Shown piece by piece: positions 44,728 through 56,700 of a DNA stretch of 64,000 nt (its first letter is position 1; each line of letters starts with the position of its first letter). A program made the position numbers and the translations under genes. Under the pieces are notes generated by a model. The model did no database searches. It was given only the letters and a program-made list of their open reading frames with translations, and was not told the origin of the DNA. This stretch comes from Flavobacterium aquariorum (GTDB lineage: Bacteria; Bacteroidota; Bacteroidia; Flavobacteriales; Flavobacteriaceae). The DNA is taken from contig NZ_QKXH01000003.1 in the NCBI RefSeq assembly GCF_003254745.1, positions 427,843 to 491,842 on the forward strand, written 5' to 3'.

Positions 44728-45468
44728 ATGATAAAAGTCATCACATTAATCACCCAATTTATTATTGTTGCATTAACAGCTTTGCTTTTTGGCTCATGCA
44801 ATCAACTTGGAGAAATAAATGCTATTACAGGAAGCGGTCATGTAACTACAGAAAAAAGAACAGTTACTGGCGATTTTAAAAACGTAGAAGTAAGCAATGC
44901 TTTAGACCTTGTTATTGAACAATCAAACAAAACAGAAATCATTGTAGAAGCCGATGATAATTTACAAAAAGAAATCACTACTAAAGTAGAAAATGGAGTA
45001 TTGGTTATTTCTTGTAAATCGGGTAACTTCATCAATGTTTCCTCCAAAAAAATTACAGTAAAAATGCCTATTATTGAAGGGATTGAAGCCTCATCTGCAT
45101 CAACTGTTAATTCTAATACCACACTAAAAGGGAGCAACCTTACCTTGGAGTCATCTAGTGCTGCCCATGTTAATGTCACTGTTGAATATGAAACTGTACA
45201 ATTAAGAGGCAGCAGTGCCAGTAATCAAACCGTCAAAGGAAAAGCATTACATATTGATGTATCGGCTTCTAGCGCTAGTGTAATCAATACTGCTGACCTG
45301 CTAGCAAATAAAGTGGCAGCCAATTCATCCAGTGGTGGATCGGTAACTGTTCATCCTATTGTAAACCTAAAAGCGAAAGCTTCCAGCGGTGGGAATATTA
45401 CCTATAATGGAACACCGAAATCAATTCAAAAAGAGGAAAATTCTGGAGGAAGCATTCATCAAGAATAA
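44728..45468 (+). CDS. GIN (DUF2807) domain lipoprotein
   Basis: 246 residues; lipoprotein signal with lipobox LFGSC. The mature protein (GDFKNVEVSNALDLVIEQ onward) is the putative auto-transporter adhesin/GIN domain, a right-handed beta-helix rich in Ser, Thr and Asn. Function unknown; it is the fifth gene of the operon, 11 bp after the M23 gene. A terminator follows, but it overlaps the next promoter. Confidence 0.85.
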   Translation: MIKVITLITQFIIVALTALLFGSCNQLGEINAITGSGHVTTEKRTVTGDFKNVEVSNALDLVIEQSNKTEIIVEADDNLQKEITTKVENGVLVISCKSGNFINVSSKKITVKMPIIEGIEASSASTVNSNTTLKGSNLTLESSSAAHVNVTVEYETVQLRGSSASNQTVKGKALHIDVSASSASVINTADLLANKVAANSSSGGSVTVHPIVNLKAKASSGGNITYNGTPKSIQKEENSGGSIHQE

Positions 45469-45490
45469 GTGATTCAAACTTAAAAATTTT

Positions 45491-45530
45491 AAAAATCATC
45501 CATCAAAAATGGGTGATTTTTTTATATTTG
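45491..45530 (+). promoter_or_regulatory. Terminator whose T-tract is part of the next promoter
   Basis: AAAATCATCCAT pairs with ATGGGTGATTTT, and the following T run leads directly into TATATTTG (45523-45530), the -7 box of the second GIN gene, 21 bp before its ATG at 45552. Confidence 0.65.
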
Positions 45531-45551
45531 TGCCCAACCAAATTGTATAAA

Positions 45552-46385
45552 ATGAAATATTCATACCTAGTTGTATTTTTCTTACTTGCAACAACAATGA
45601 CCATTGGTCAAAATAAAGAAAAAATAAAAGGCTCTAAAATAGTAGTCGAAAAACCAAAAGAAATTGGTGATTTTACTGCTTTGGAAATCGAAGACAACCT
45701 AACTATTTTCTTGGAAAAAGGCGCTAAAAATGAAATAAAAATTGATGCTGATGACAATCTTCACGACAATATTTCCTTTGACATCAAAGAAAAAACACTT
45801 CGCATTTACACTTCTAAAGAAATCAGCAGTTTCAAAAAATTGGTCGTAAAAATTACTTATACCAATGATTTAAAATCGGTTGTTGCCAAAAACGCTACTA
45901 TTGTTAATGCACTTGAAGCCGTAATATTAGATGATATTACCTTTAGCTCATTAGATTTTGCAAAATTATACTTGAATGTCAATTCAAAAAATTTCACACT
46001 AATATCTGATGATAAATCTAAAATAGAATTGAATTTAAAAGCTGAAAAAGCTAAAATTCAGTTAAGTAAAAACGCCCAAATCAAAGCACTTACCACAACT
46101 ACTGATATTGCATTTGATTTGTACCAAAAAGCAACAGCAATAATAGAAGGAGATGCTACTAATGCAGTTATTCGACAAGATAATAATACTGTATTTACTG
46201 GTTTTAATTTCACTATAAAAAATGCTGATGTAACTACCGAAGGCAGTGCAATATGCAATCTAATGGCCGATACTTCACTGATAGTTGACGCAAATCATAC
46301 ATCTAAAATCTACTTGCTCGGCACTCCAAAAATAGAGGTGAGAAAATTTCTGGGCGAAGCTCAATTGATAAAAAAAGCGAAGTAA
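45552..46385 (+). CDS. Second GIN (DUF2807) domain exported protein
   Basis: 277 residues from ATG 45552 (MKYSYLVVFFLLATTMTIGQ), Sec signal; the frame extends to 45513 only through the promoter. Same beta-helix family as the previous gene (IGDFTALEIEDNLTIFLEK), but not a lipoprotein. It has its own -7 box overlapping the terminator of the operon, so it can be expressed separately. Confidence 0.82.
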   Translation: MKYSYLVVFFLLATTMTIGQNKEKIKGSKIVVEKPKEIGDFTALEIEDNLTIFLEKGAKNEIKIDADDNLHDNISFDIKEKTLRIYTSKEISSFKKLVVKITYTNDLKSVVAKNATIVNALEAVILDDITFSSLDFAKLYLNVNSKNFTLISDDKSKIELNLKAEKAKIQLSKNAQIKALTTTTDIAFDLYQKATAIIEGDATNAVIRQDNNTVFTGFNFTIKNADVTTEGSAICNLMADTSLIVDANHTSKIYLLGTPKIEVRKFLGEAQLIKKAK

Positions 46386-46423
46386 TCCAAAAGTTGGATT
46401 TTAGTCACAGTTTTCAGTCCATA

Positions 46424-46458
46424 AAAAAAGTCCCAACTTAAAAAGTTGGGACTTTTCA
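46424..46458. terminator. Bidirectional terminator
   Basis: AAAAGTCCCAACTT pairs with AAGTTGGGACTTTT (4-nt loop), with A and T runs, between the second GIN gene and trxB. Confidence 0.9.
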
Positions 46459-46475
46459 TTTTATAAAGAAAAGAT

Positions 46476-47423
46476 TTAATCTTTAGAAGCCAAGTATCTT
46501 TCAGCATCAAGAGCAGCCATACAACCAGTACCTGCAGCTGTTATTGCTTGACGGTACACATGGTCTGCAGCATCTCCCGCTACAAATACCCCATTTACAT
46601 TAGTTTTTGAAGTTCCCGGTGTATTTATGATATAACCCGTCTCATCTAATGTTAAATAGTCTTTGAATATTTCGGTATTCGGTTGGTGTCCAATCGCTAC
46701 GAAGAAACCTGTAGCTGGAATATCAAACACCTCTCCAGTAGTTTTGTTTCTAGCTTTCACGGCAGTTACCACTTGTTCGTCTCCCAATACATCTACTGTA
46801 TCGTGATTCATCAAGATGGTAATATTTTCCGTTTTGCGAACACGTTCTTCCATAATTTTGGAAGCTCTGAACTTTTCGCTACGAACTAACATTGTTACTT
46901 TAGAACATAATTTAGACAAATAGTGAGCCTCCTCACAAGCTGAATCCCCTGCTCCTACAATAACAACTTCTTGATTTCTATAAAAGAATCCATCACAAAC
47001 GGCACAAGCTGAAACTCCGCCACCCATTTTCAAATAATGTTGCTCCGATGCAATATTCAAATATTTAGCAGAAGCTCCTGTAGAAATGATCACAGTTTCG
47101 CAATGCAATTCTATTTTATCATTGATCCAAACTTTGTGGATATCTCCAGAGAAATCTACTTTGGTAGCCCAACCATCACGGATATCGGCACCAAAACGTT
47201 GCGCTTGACTTTGCAACTGGACCATCATTTCGGGACCGGTAACTCCATCTACATAACCAGGGAAATTTTCTACTTCATTAGTCGTGGTCAATTGTCCACC
47301 GGGTTGCATTCCTTGATATAATACAGGACTCATGTTGGCTCTTGCTGCATATATGGCAGCAGTATAACCCGCTGGCCCAGAACCTATAATAAGGCATTTA
47401 ATTTTTTCTATTGTATCCGACAT
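46476..47423 (-). CDS. trxB: Thioredoxin-disulfide reductase
   Basis: 315 residues. FAD motif IIGSGPAGYTAA, NADPH motif VGAGDSACEEA and the redox-active pair CAVC (SACAVCDGF). Reduces thioredoxin with NADPH; cytoplasmic flavoprotein. The longest frame begins at 47474, but ATG 47423 gives MSDTIEKIKCLIIG, the usual start, and the -7 box lies between them. Confidence 0.95.
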   Translation of the reverse strand: MSDTIEKIKCLIIGSGPAGYTAAIYAARANMSPVLYQGMQPGGQLTTTNEVENFPGYVDGVTGPEMMVQLQSQAQRFGADIRDGWATKVDFSGDIHKVWINDKIELHCETVIISTGASAKYLNIASEQHYLKMGGGVSACAVCDGFFYRNQEVVIVGAGDSACEEAHYLSKLCSKVTMLVRSEKFRASKIMEERVRKTENITILMNHDTVDVLGDEQVVTAVKARNKTTGEVFDIPATGFFVAIGHQPNTEIFKDYLTLDETGYIINTPGTSKTNVNGVFVAGDAADHVYRQAITAAGTGCMAALDAERYLASKD

Positions 47424-47442
47424 ATTTTTGATTTTTGAATTG

Positions 47443-47450
47443 CAAATGTA
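47443..47450 (-). promoter_or_regulatory. -7 box of trxB
   Basis: CAAATGTA on the plus strand reads TACATTTG on the minus strand, 20 bp before the ATG. Confidence 0.6.
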
Positions 47451-47532
47451 ATCTTTATTATAAAAAATACACACTCAAATAAATCCAAAAAACTGATGCC
47501 GAAATAAATTTTAATTATTTCTCTAAAATGTT

Positions 47533-47561
47533 TTGAAAAGCAGAATTAAACCTTATATTTG
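47533..47561 (+). promoter_or_regulatory. Promoter of tRNA-Pro
   Basis: TTG (47533-47535), 18-bp spacer, TATATTTG (47554-47561); a full -33/-7 match, twelve bases before the tRNA 5' end. Confidence 0.75.
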
Positions 47562-47572
47562 CACTCGATTTA

Positions 47573-47647
47573 CGGGGTGTAGCGTAGCTCGGTTATCGCG
47601 CCTGCTTTGGGAGCAGGAGGCCGCAGGTTCGAATCCTGCCACCCCGA
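47573..47647 (+). tRNA. tRNA-Pro (anticodon TGG)
   Basis: 75 nt. Acceptor stem CGGGGTG/CACCCCG, D-arm with GCTCGGTTATCG, anticodon stem CCTGC/GCAGG with loop TTTGGGA giving anticodon TGG, and T-arm GCAGG-TTCGAAT-CCTGC. CCA is not encoded. Confidence 0.97.
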
Positions 47648-47648
47648 C

Positions 47649-47685
47649 AAAAAAGCCGAACAGCAATGTTCGGCTTTTTTTGTGT
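47649..47685 (+). terminator. Terminator of tRNA-Pro
   Basis: AAAAGCCGAACA pairs with TGTTCGGCTTTT (4-nt loop) followed by a T-run. Confidence 0.9.
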
Positions 47686-47738
47686 AAAAAAATTAAATCC
47701 CTTTTTTTTATTAATCCCAAGCACCTTTAAAGTACAAA

Positions 47739-47767
47739 AGCCACTCCAATTATATTGGAATGGCTTT
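47739..47767 (-). terminator. Terminator of the giant adhesin gene
   Basis: AAGCCACTCCAAT pairs with ATTGGAATGGCTT (one mismatch); T-rich sequence follows on the minus strand. It lies 23 bp beyond the stop. Confidence 0.75.
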
Positions 47768-47789
47768 ACTTTTATTGTTAATGTTTAAA

Positions 47790-50700
47790 TTACTTTTTAA
47801 TAAGCTTAAGAGCTTTTCGGTTAGATCCTTGACTTACTATTGTAAGGTAAGTACCTGTCGGTAATTCCTCTCCAAATACAATTGATTGGTTAAAGTCGCT
47901 TTCAATATGTTTGATATGTCTACCACCCATGTCATATACCTCAACTTCAATTTTTTCAACGCTGCCGCCTTCCACTTCAAGAGTAAATTGATAATTACTT
48001 GGGTTAGGATATGCTTTCACATCGAAAGGATCTGGGCTAATTGTTGGCTCTATTTCTTTGGCTACAATATTCTCTATACTACCAGTTTTAGCAGTAGGAT
48101 TTGCACAATCGAATTGATTCCAAAAAACATTTTTATTTGTCGAAGTAACATAATTAGCTATATAAGCACCTTTCATATTCGTATTTTTAGCAGCATCACC
48201 GTCCACTTTGACTGTTCCATTCGGTGCAAACACACTGGCATTTACGGTTACATTACCTCCAGGCAACACTCGGAATTCATTTCCACCAATAAAGAAAACT
48301 GCTTTATAACCACCAATTGGATTTACCATCGATGATTTACCAATAGACACAGTAGTTTTTACTCTTACAGATATATCGGAAGCAAAAAGTAATTTCGTAG
48401 GTGAAGCATCAGTTCCATCTGCTAAGCTTATACTATTAACATTCAGAACACCTGTGTTGTTAGCATTAAATTTAACCTGACTACTTTTACCAATCGATAT
48501 TGTGCCAAAAATTGTTCCTGTAGTAAAGGTTACATTACAATTGGTTCCAATCGTTACATTTTTGTAATTACCAGTTTTAGTCACCGTAGTATTATTTGGA
48601 ATACTCAAGTCTGCCAATCCTGTTGTACTAGTGTTATTTACCTGCATATTAGGCAATACTACTGTAGCTGCGCTATAAATTCTTACTGGAACATTGGACA
48701 TAGGCTGAACTGTAATAAACCTTGCTTTCACAAACGCTCCTGGCGCTGCCACTGTACTGTTGGTGCCGATTTTTGCATAACCCAAAGGTTTTGTAACCCC
48801 GACGCTTCCAGATTGAACATAGTTTCCGTTACCCAAATCCACTTGATTAAAGGCAAGAATCGTGTAGTCATTAATAAGGTTTTGCGGTTGGAAATTATAA
48901 CTAGCCTGTGCGGTTCCACCACAGCCTCCCACTTGAGTTACAGTTACTGTATAGGTGCCTGCCGTAGCAGAATTATACAATGTTATACTTTGTGTAGTTG
49001 CACCTCCCGGGCTCCATAAATAACTGTAACTTCCGGCTAATGAAGGATTCACTGTAAGTGTCAAACCACTGCAGAATGCATCAGGACTACTGGTTGCTAT
49101 CGATGCAGTAAATGAAGAACCTGAATTGTTCGTTACTTTCACATCATCATACGCTGTACAAGAACCACTGCCAACTGTCCATCTTACCGTTACGTTTGTT
49201 CCCACAGCCACTCCTGTTATCGTTGTGGTTGGAGAACTTGGTGTCGTAATAATTGCGCTTCCACTGCTACCAACAAATGACCATGTACCTGAACCGCTTT
49301 GTGTCATCGTAAAGGTTGATGTGTTGCATAAAGTTTGGTCTGGCTGATTGCTTACGGATGGTGCAGCAGTATTATTAGTTACTATAACATCATCAGACGC
49401 AATACAAGAACCACTACCAACTGTCCATCTTACCGTTACGCTTGTTCCTGCAGCCACTCCTGTTATTGTTGTGGTTGGAGAACTTGGTGTCGTAATAATT
49501 GCGCTTCCACTGCTACCAACAAATGACCATGTACCTGAACCACTTTGTGTCATGGTGAAAGTTGAAGTATTACATTGTGTTTGGTCTGGCTGATTACTTA
49601 CTGTTGGCAATACGGTATTCGACAAAGTTACATCATCATATGAAATGCAAGAACCACTTGTTACTGTCCATCTAACAGTTGCACTTGTTCCCACTGCTAC
49701 TCCTGTTACCGTTGTGGTTGGAGAGTTTGGAGATGTAATATTTGCGCTTCCGCCTATTAAACTCCACGATCCGCTTCCAAGAGATGGTGCGCTTTGTGTT
49801 ATTGTAAAACTCGAAGTATTACATAAGGTTTGATTTGGCTGATCGCTAACGGCTGCCAATGTAGCATTAGTCACTGTTACATCGTCATAATTACTGCAAT
49901 TTACGTTTGTCACCGTCCATCTTACTGTTGCACTTGTTCCTCCTTGTATTCCAGTAATAGTTGTAGTTGGCGAATTAGGCGACGTGATAGTTGCTATTCC
50001 GCTTTCTAAAGTCCAAACACCCGTTCCTACTGATGGCGTGCTTTGTGTCATTGTAAAACTTGAAGTATTACATAAGGTTTGGTCTGGTTGATTGCTTACG
50101 GATGGCAATATGCTATTGGTTACCGTTACATCATCAGAAACACTACAGGAACCATTGGTTACTGTCCATCTAACTTTTGCGCTTGTTCCTACTGCCACAG
50201 CTGTAATAGTTGTGACTGGAGAGTTTTCATCTGTAATACTTGCGCTACCGCTTATCAATGTCCATTTTCCTTGTTGACCAGCCGAGGGTGCAGTTTGTGT
50301 CATTGTAAAACTCGAAGAGTTACACAAGGTTTGATTAGGCTGATCACTTACGGTTATCATACCATAAACAGTTAATATCACCTCGTCAGATATTATATCG
50401 CCGCATGAACCTTTGACAATCACTCTGTAATGGATTCCATTCATCTCATTTGTAACTGAAGCAATGTTTAAACTGCTATTAGTCTCTGAATTAAGATTTC
50501 CCCATCCACCACCAACATCAACTTGCCATTGATACCCTGTCGCTGAAGTGGCACTAACACTGAATGTTGCAGGTTGCCCTTCGCACTTAGTCAAACTAAC
50601 CGGTTGGGTATTGATAACTGGAGATGAAGAGGTAACATTCACTGTTTGGTTTTGAGATGAACTTTTTCCATGACTGTCTGTATAAGTCCACACAATAGTA

Positions 50701-53700
50701 TGTGGTCCAGCAGTATTAAAAGTTGGATCGACATCCGAAACTCCTGTAATGGTTCCATCGCAGTTATCCAAAGCTGTTGGAGCTGTCACTGTTACCGAAC
50801 ATTCAGCGTTTAATGTTGGCAAGGAAGCGACATTCGGAACAGGAGCTTGATTATCAATTACAGTTACTGTAAAGCTACAAGAACTATGATTTCCTGATGC
50901 ATCAGTCGCTGTCCAAATTACCGTTGTAGTTCCTACAGGAAAGATATTACCCGACAAATAACTGTTATTATCAATACCGTTATTGTTAATAGTTAAAGTT
51001 GCACCATTACAATCATTTACATTTGGCTGTACGTAGAATACTCTCGCTCCGCAAATGTTATTATCATTATTAACTGTTACATTAGTTGGACAATTTGTAA
51101 TAGTAGGAGCTATATTATCAATCACAGTTATTGTAAAACTAGCTGTTTCGGTATTACCATTTACATCAGTAGCAGTATAAGTGATTGTGTGCAGTCCTAT
51201 ACCCAATAATGTTGAGCCGTTTTCATTGAAGGTATCATCATTACTAAGCAGACTAGCTACTCCACAGTTATCCGTTGCAGATGGAGCATTCCATTTAACC
51301 AAAGCAGAGCAATTACCTCCGGAAAGATTAACCGTTTTATTCGCTGGCATATTGCTAATAACTGGTTTAATAGTATCTTTTACAGTTACAATAGCTGTCC
51401 CAGTGTTTACCTTACCATTAGTATCAGTTACGGTTAAGGTTACTGTGTTTGGGCCTACGTTGGCACACGTAAAGCTATTCGGTGAAACACTCATCGATTG
51501 AATAGCGCAATTATCATGCGAACCATTATCAACATCAGAAGCAGTAATACTTACACTGGTTGGATTCAACTCAACATCGATATTTTTTGTAATAACAGTG
51601 GGCAGTTCAGTGTCATCCACTATTACTGTTGCTGTTGCATTATCTGTACAGCCATTGGCATCAGTCACTGTTACATGATAAGTCCCTGCTGCCAGATTGG
51701 TTGCGGTAGCAGTAGTCTGTGCCAATGCATCATCCCATAAATAAGTATATTCAGGAGTTCCCCCTGTGGCAGTTACTGTAGCTGAACCGTTGGTGTTACC
51801 AAAGCAATCCACATTGGTAGATTCTGTTATCGATGCGTCCAATACTTCCAATGGTTCTCCAATAGTGAAACTTGTTGTACCAGTTATGGCACAGCCGTTG
51901 GATTCTGTAATTGTTACAGTATAGGTTCCAGAAGCTAATCCGCTAATATCCTGAGTGCTTTCTCCATTGTTCCATGAATAGGTGTATGAGCCACTTCCGC
52001 CGCTAACACTCAAATCAATGGATCCGTTTGTTCCTCCTTTACAGAACACATCTACTTTAGTTCCGCTGGCTACCACTGTCTCATTCACCGTAATAGTAAA
52101 TGTACATGAATTACTGCAGCCATTGCCATCCGTATAGGAGTACGTTATCGTATGTGGACCAACTCCAGCTGTGGCAGGATCGAAATTATTCGCACTTACG
52201 CCTGTTCCGCTATAGGTTCCTCCTGATGGAGAAGCCCCTGTTAATTCATAAGCTACTGCATCAACACAAACTGATGAGTTTGATGGACAGGTCAGAGTAG
52301 GTAATGGATTCACTGTAATAGTAAATGTGCATGTATTGCTACAGCTATCCCCATCCGTATAGGTGTATGTTATAGTATGCTGACCAACGCCTGCTGTCGC
52401 AGGATCGAAATTGTTCGCACTTACGCCTGTTCCACTATAGGTCCCTCCTGCTGGAGAAGCCCCTGTTAATTCGTAAGCCGCTGCATCAACACATACTGAT
52501 GAATCGGAAGGGCAGCTTACAGTTGGTAATGGATTCACAGTAACAGTAAATGTGCATGAATTACTGCAGCCATTGCCATCCGTATAGGTGTACGTTATCG
52601 TATGCGGACCAACTCCCGCTGTCGCTGGATCGAAATTGTTCGCACTTACGCCTGTTCCACTATAGGTTCCTCCTGCTGGAGAAGCCCCTGTTAATTCATA
52701 AGATACTGCATTGAGACATACTGATGAATCGGATGGACAGCTTATAGTTGGTAATGGATTCACCGTAACAGTAAATGTACATGAATTACTGCAGCCATTG
52801 CCATCCGTATAGGAGTATGTTATCGTATGCGGACCAACGCCTGCTATCGCAGGATCGAAATTGTTCGCACTTACACCTGTTCCACTATAGGTTCCTCCAG
52901 AAGGAGAAGCCCCTGTTAATTCGTAAGCTACTGCATCAACACAAACTGATGAGTTTGATGGACAGGTCAGAGTAGGTAATGGATTCACCGTAACAGTAAA
53001 TGTACATGAATTGCTACAGCCAACCTCTTCCGTATAGGTGTACGTTATCGTATGCTGACCAACTCCTGCTGTCGCAGGATCGAAATTGTTCGCACTTACA
53101 CCTGTTCCGCTATAGGTTCCTCCTGCTGGAGAAGCTCCTGTTAATGCGTAAGCTGCTGCATCAACACAAACTGATGAATCGGAAGGGCAGCTTACAGTTG
53201 GTAAAGTATTCACAGTAATGGTAAATGTGCATGAATTACTACAGCCATTACCATCCGTATAGGAGTATGTTATCGTATGCGGACCAACTCCCGCTGTCGC
53301 TGGATCGAAATTGTTCGCACTTACGCCTGTTCCGCTATAGGTTCCTCCTGCTGGAGAAGCTCCTGTTAATTCGTAAGCCGCTGCATTGAGACATACTGAT
53401 GAATCGGATGGACAGCTTACAGTTGGTAATGGATTCACCGTAACAGTAAATGTGCATGAATTACTGCAGCCATTGCCATCCGTATAGGAGTATGTTATCG
53501 TATGTAGACCAACTCCCGCTGTTGCAGGATCGAAATTGTTTGCACTTACTCCTGTTCCGCTATAGGTTCCTCCTGCTGGAGAAGCCCCTGTTAATTCGTA
53601 AGCCACCGCATCAACACATACTGATGAATCGGATGGGCAGGTTACAATTGGTAATGGATTCACCGTAATAGTAAATGTGCATGAATTGCTGCAACCATTG

Positions 53701-56700
53701 CCATCTGTATAAGAATACGTTATGGTATGCAGACCAACTCCCGCTGTTGCAGGATCGAAATTGTTTGAACTCACTCCTGTTCCGCTATAGGTTCCTCCTT
53801 CTGGAGAAGCTCCTGTCAACGCATAAGGTGCTGCATCAACACATACTGATGAATTCGATGGGCAGGTTAAAGTTGGCAATGCATTCACTGTAATCGTAAA
53901 TGAGCATGAATTACTACAGCCATTACCTACATCAGTATAAGAGTATGTAATCGTATGTGGGCCAACTCCTGCTGTTGCAGGATTGAAATTATTAGCACTG
54001 ACTCCTGTTCCGCTATAGGTTCCTCCTGCTGGAGAAGCCCCTGTTAATTCATAAGCCGCTGCATCAACGCATACTGATGAATTGGATGGACAGGTCATAG
54101 TTGGCAAAGGTTTTACAACAAAATCAGTCTTAGTTCGACAACCCGGAACCGAAGTACATTCTGCATAGAAAGAAGTGGTGCCGGCAGTATTTGTATCAGG
54201 CAAGCCTGAATTTAAAACTCCAACTGGGTTAAAGGGTGAACCTGTACCGATTAATGTTCCTCCAGAAGAAGCTGTGTACCAATTGAGGACACCATTCGCT
54301 AGATAGTAAACCGTAATTTTCATATTATCTACAGAAGCTGTATTGACATTAAAACCAGATTTAGCGATATTTGCAGATAAAGCGACTCCAAAATTTACAG
54401 TCTTAATATCGGTTGGAGTCCAGGTTGTTCCCCATAAATCGGAAGCTCCACCATAAGAAATAACAGTTGTATTTGCAACAAGCCAATTAGTTCCTGTATT
54501 AGCATAATTACTACCTGCTACAACTCCTGCTTTCATTAAACTAACTGTATTGTCCCTTACAAAATCGCTAAATGAATCGACACTAGAAAATCGTTTAATG
54601 GAAATCTGAATCCCTAAAATAGTTGCAGTATTTGGAATTGCCGAGAAATCAAAATTTGTTGCTTGAAGACTATTCGTTGTTACAGCACCACCTCCAAAAG
54701 TAGTAGCTGCCGTAGCATAACTGGCATCATCTAAAACAACCCTAGTTGGATTAGTCCAAGCCGTTCCCGCTCCAGCTGCACTAGCACCTGTTACTGGATC
54801 TTTTGGTCCCACGCTTACATTTGGATTAGGACAAGAAGAAGTCAACACTCCTCCACTTTCCCCTAAGCAAACCGAAGCTCCAACAGTGACAGGAACTGGA
54901 TTGACAGTAATAGTTGCAGATCCAGTCATATTCGAAGAACAATTTGTAGTAATATTATATGTTGCTGTTGCAACCACTGTGTAAGTACCCGCTACCGTTT
55001 TGTTTCCAAAAGTGATTGCAGATCCCGTTGTTCCTGCTACAGCAGGTCCATCGGGAGAAGCTCCTAAATACAATTGGTAATTTACTCCTGTTTGCGAATT
55101 GCTTAAACCAATAGGCATACCTGCCCCACCTTCGCAATATGCACCTCCACCTGTAACAGCATAAACGGTTGGTAAAGGATTGACTGTTATTTTAACAGCA
55201 GGTGAAATACTAGCACCACATGGGGCAGAAGTAACTGTTCTTCTATACCATGTTGTTACTGTTGATGGGGGTGTTTGAGGCGGCGTATAATTTTGAAGCG
55301 TTCTTGATGCGCTTGCACCATTAGTAATACTCGCATTAGCCCAAGTACCTGTACCAGTATCATTATTTGTACTTTGCTCCCATAAATAAGTATAAGTTCC
55401 ATTACCACCTGTAGGTGTGCTTCCAACCAAACCTGCCGGTGCAGTTCCTGAACAAATAGATTGATCTGAAGTGATTGTATTGTTTGAAATTAAAGAATTT
55501 ACCGTTACAGTAGGTGTTCCACTCATTTGCGCTGTACAACCTGTTGCATTGATTGTAGCCAACACATTAAAGGTAGTTGTAGATGTCAAAGCCAATGTCG
55601 ATAAACTGAATGAAGCAGTACTTGTATTCGAAATCGTAACCGTACTACCTACTATATTACTATTATCGGCATTATTTCTTAACTGATAAGTTGTCCCATT
55701 AACACTTGCTGAAGCTGTCCCCACAGTAATAGTTGCTGTGGATCCTGTACATATCGCACCTGCTGGTCCCGTTATTGTTCTGTTTAGTGGTGCCGGATTC
55801 ACGGTAATTGTTACAACATTTGCCATTTGTACAGAACAATTTGTATTCAAATTAGTAGCCAACACATTAAATGTAAATGTAATTGGATTAGCTGTACTAT
55901 TAGTCAAGATTCCCGTAGGCAAATTAATTGTTGCTCCAGTGCCTGAAACTGGAATTCCAACAGCTGCATTATTTGAATTATTTCGCAATTGGTACTGTAT
56001 CCCTAGAGTAAAATCATATTCAGAATCGACAACTTGTATATCTGTACTGGATCCAGAACAAATGGTACCGGTACCTAGTAGATTCTTACTAACCGGTAAT
56101 GGATTAACCACTACAGTATAGGTTGCTGTCGCGTCTGGACAGGGACTGTTTGAAACGGTCAAAGTTAAAGTAACTGTGTTACCTGCATCACCTACTACAG
56201 ATGTATATGTTGGTGTCAACGTATTTGCATTACTTAGCGAACCACTTCCATTGTGAGTCCATAATATCGTTCCGTTACTGGATGTGGCGCCGCTTACTAT
56301 TGCACTACCGCCTGGGCATATACTTGTACTACCCCCAGCTGTTGCTATTGGCGCTTTCTTAAAAGTAATGGTTTTAGACCTAGATACCGCGCCAGGACAT
56401 AATCCTCCCGGGTCTTCAGAGGTTAAGGTCAAGGTTACTGAACCTAAATCTATTTCAGCTTGGGTTGGTGTATAACTTGTTGCCAAATCTGAATTATTTG
56501 GAAAAAACGTTCCATTACCACCCGACCATGTTCCAGAAGATGCACCACCTCCAACTATCCCTGACAATGGTACCTCTCCCGGAGTTGTCATACAAACCGT
56601 AACATTGGTTCCCGGATCTACGGTAGCTGCACCGCCATTTACAATTACAACAGACGTTACGGAAACTGCTATACAACCCGCATTAGTAACGGTCATGGTT

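Noticed and set aside
51181..51740. Plus-strand ORFs antisense to the giant adhesin (and many similar ones 49-57 kb and 60-64 kb)
   Set aside because: They arise from the repetitive Thr/Val/Gly codons of the real frame read on the other strand.
52084..54111. Regularly spaced repeats resembling a CRISPR array
   Set aside because: Units are 225 bp, contiguous and in one open reading frame encoding Ig-like modules; there are no short repeats with unique spacers and no cas genes.
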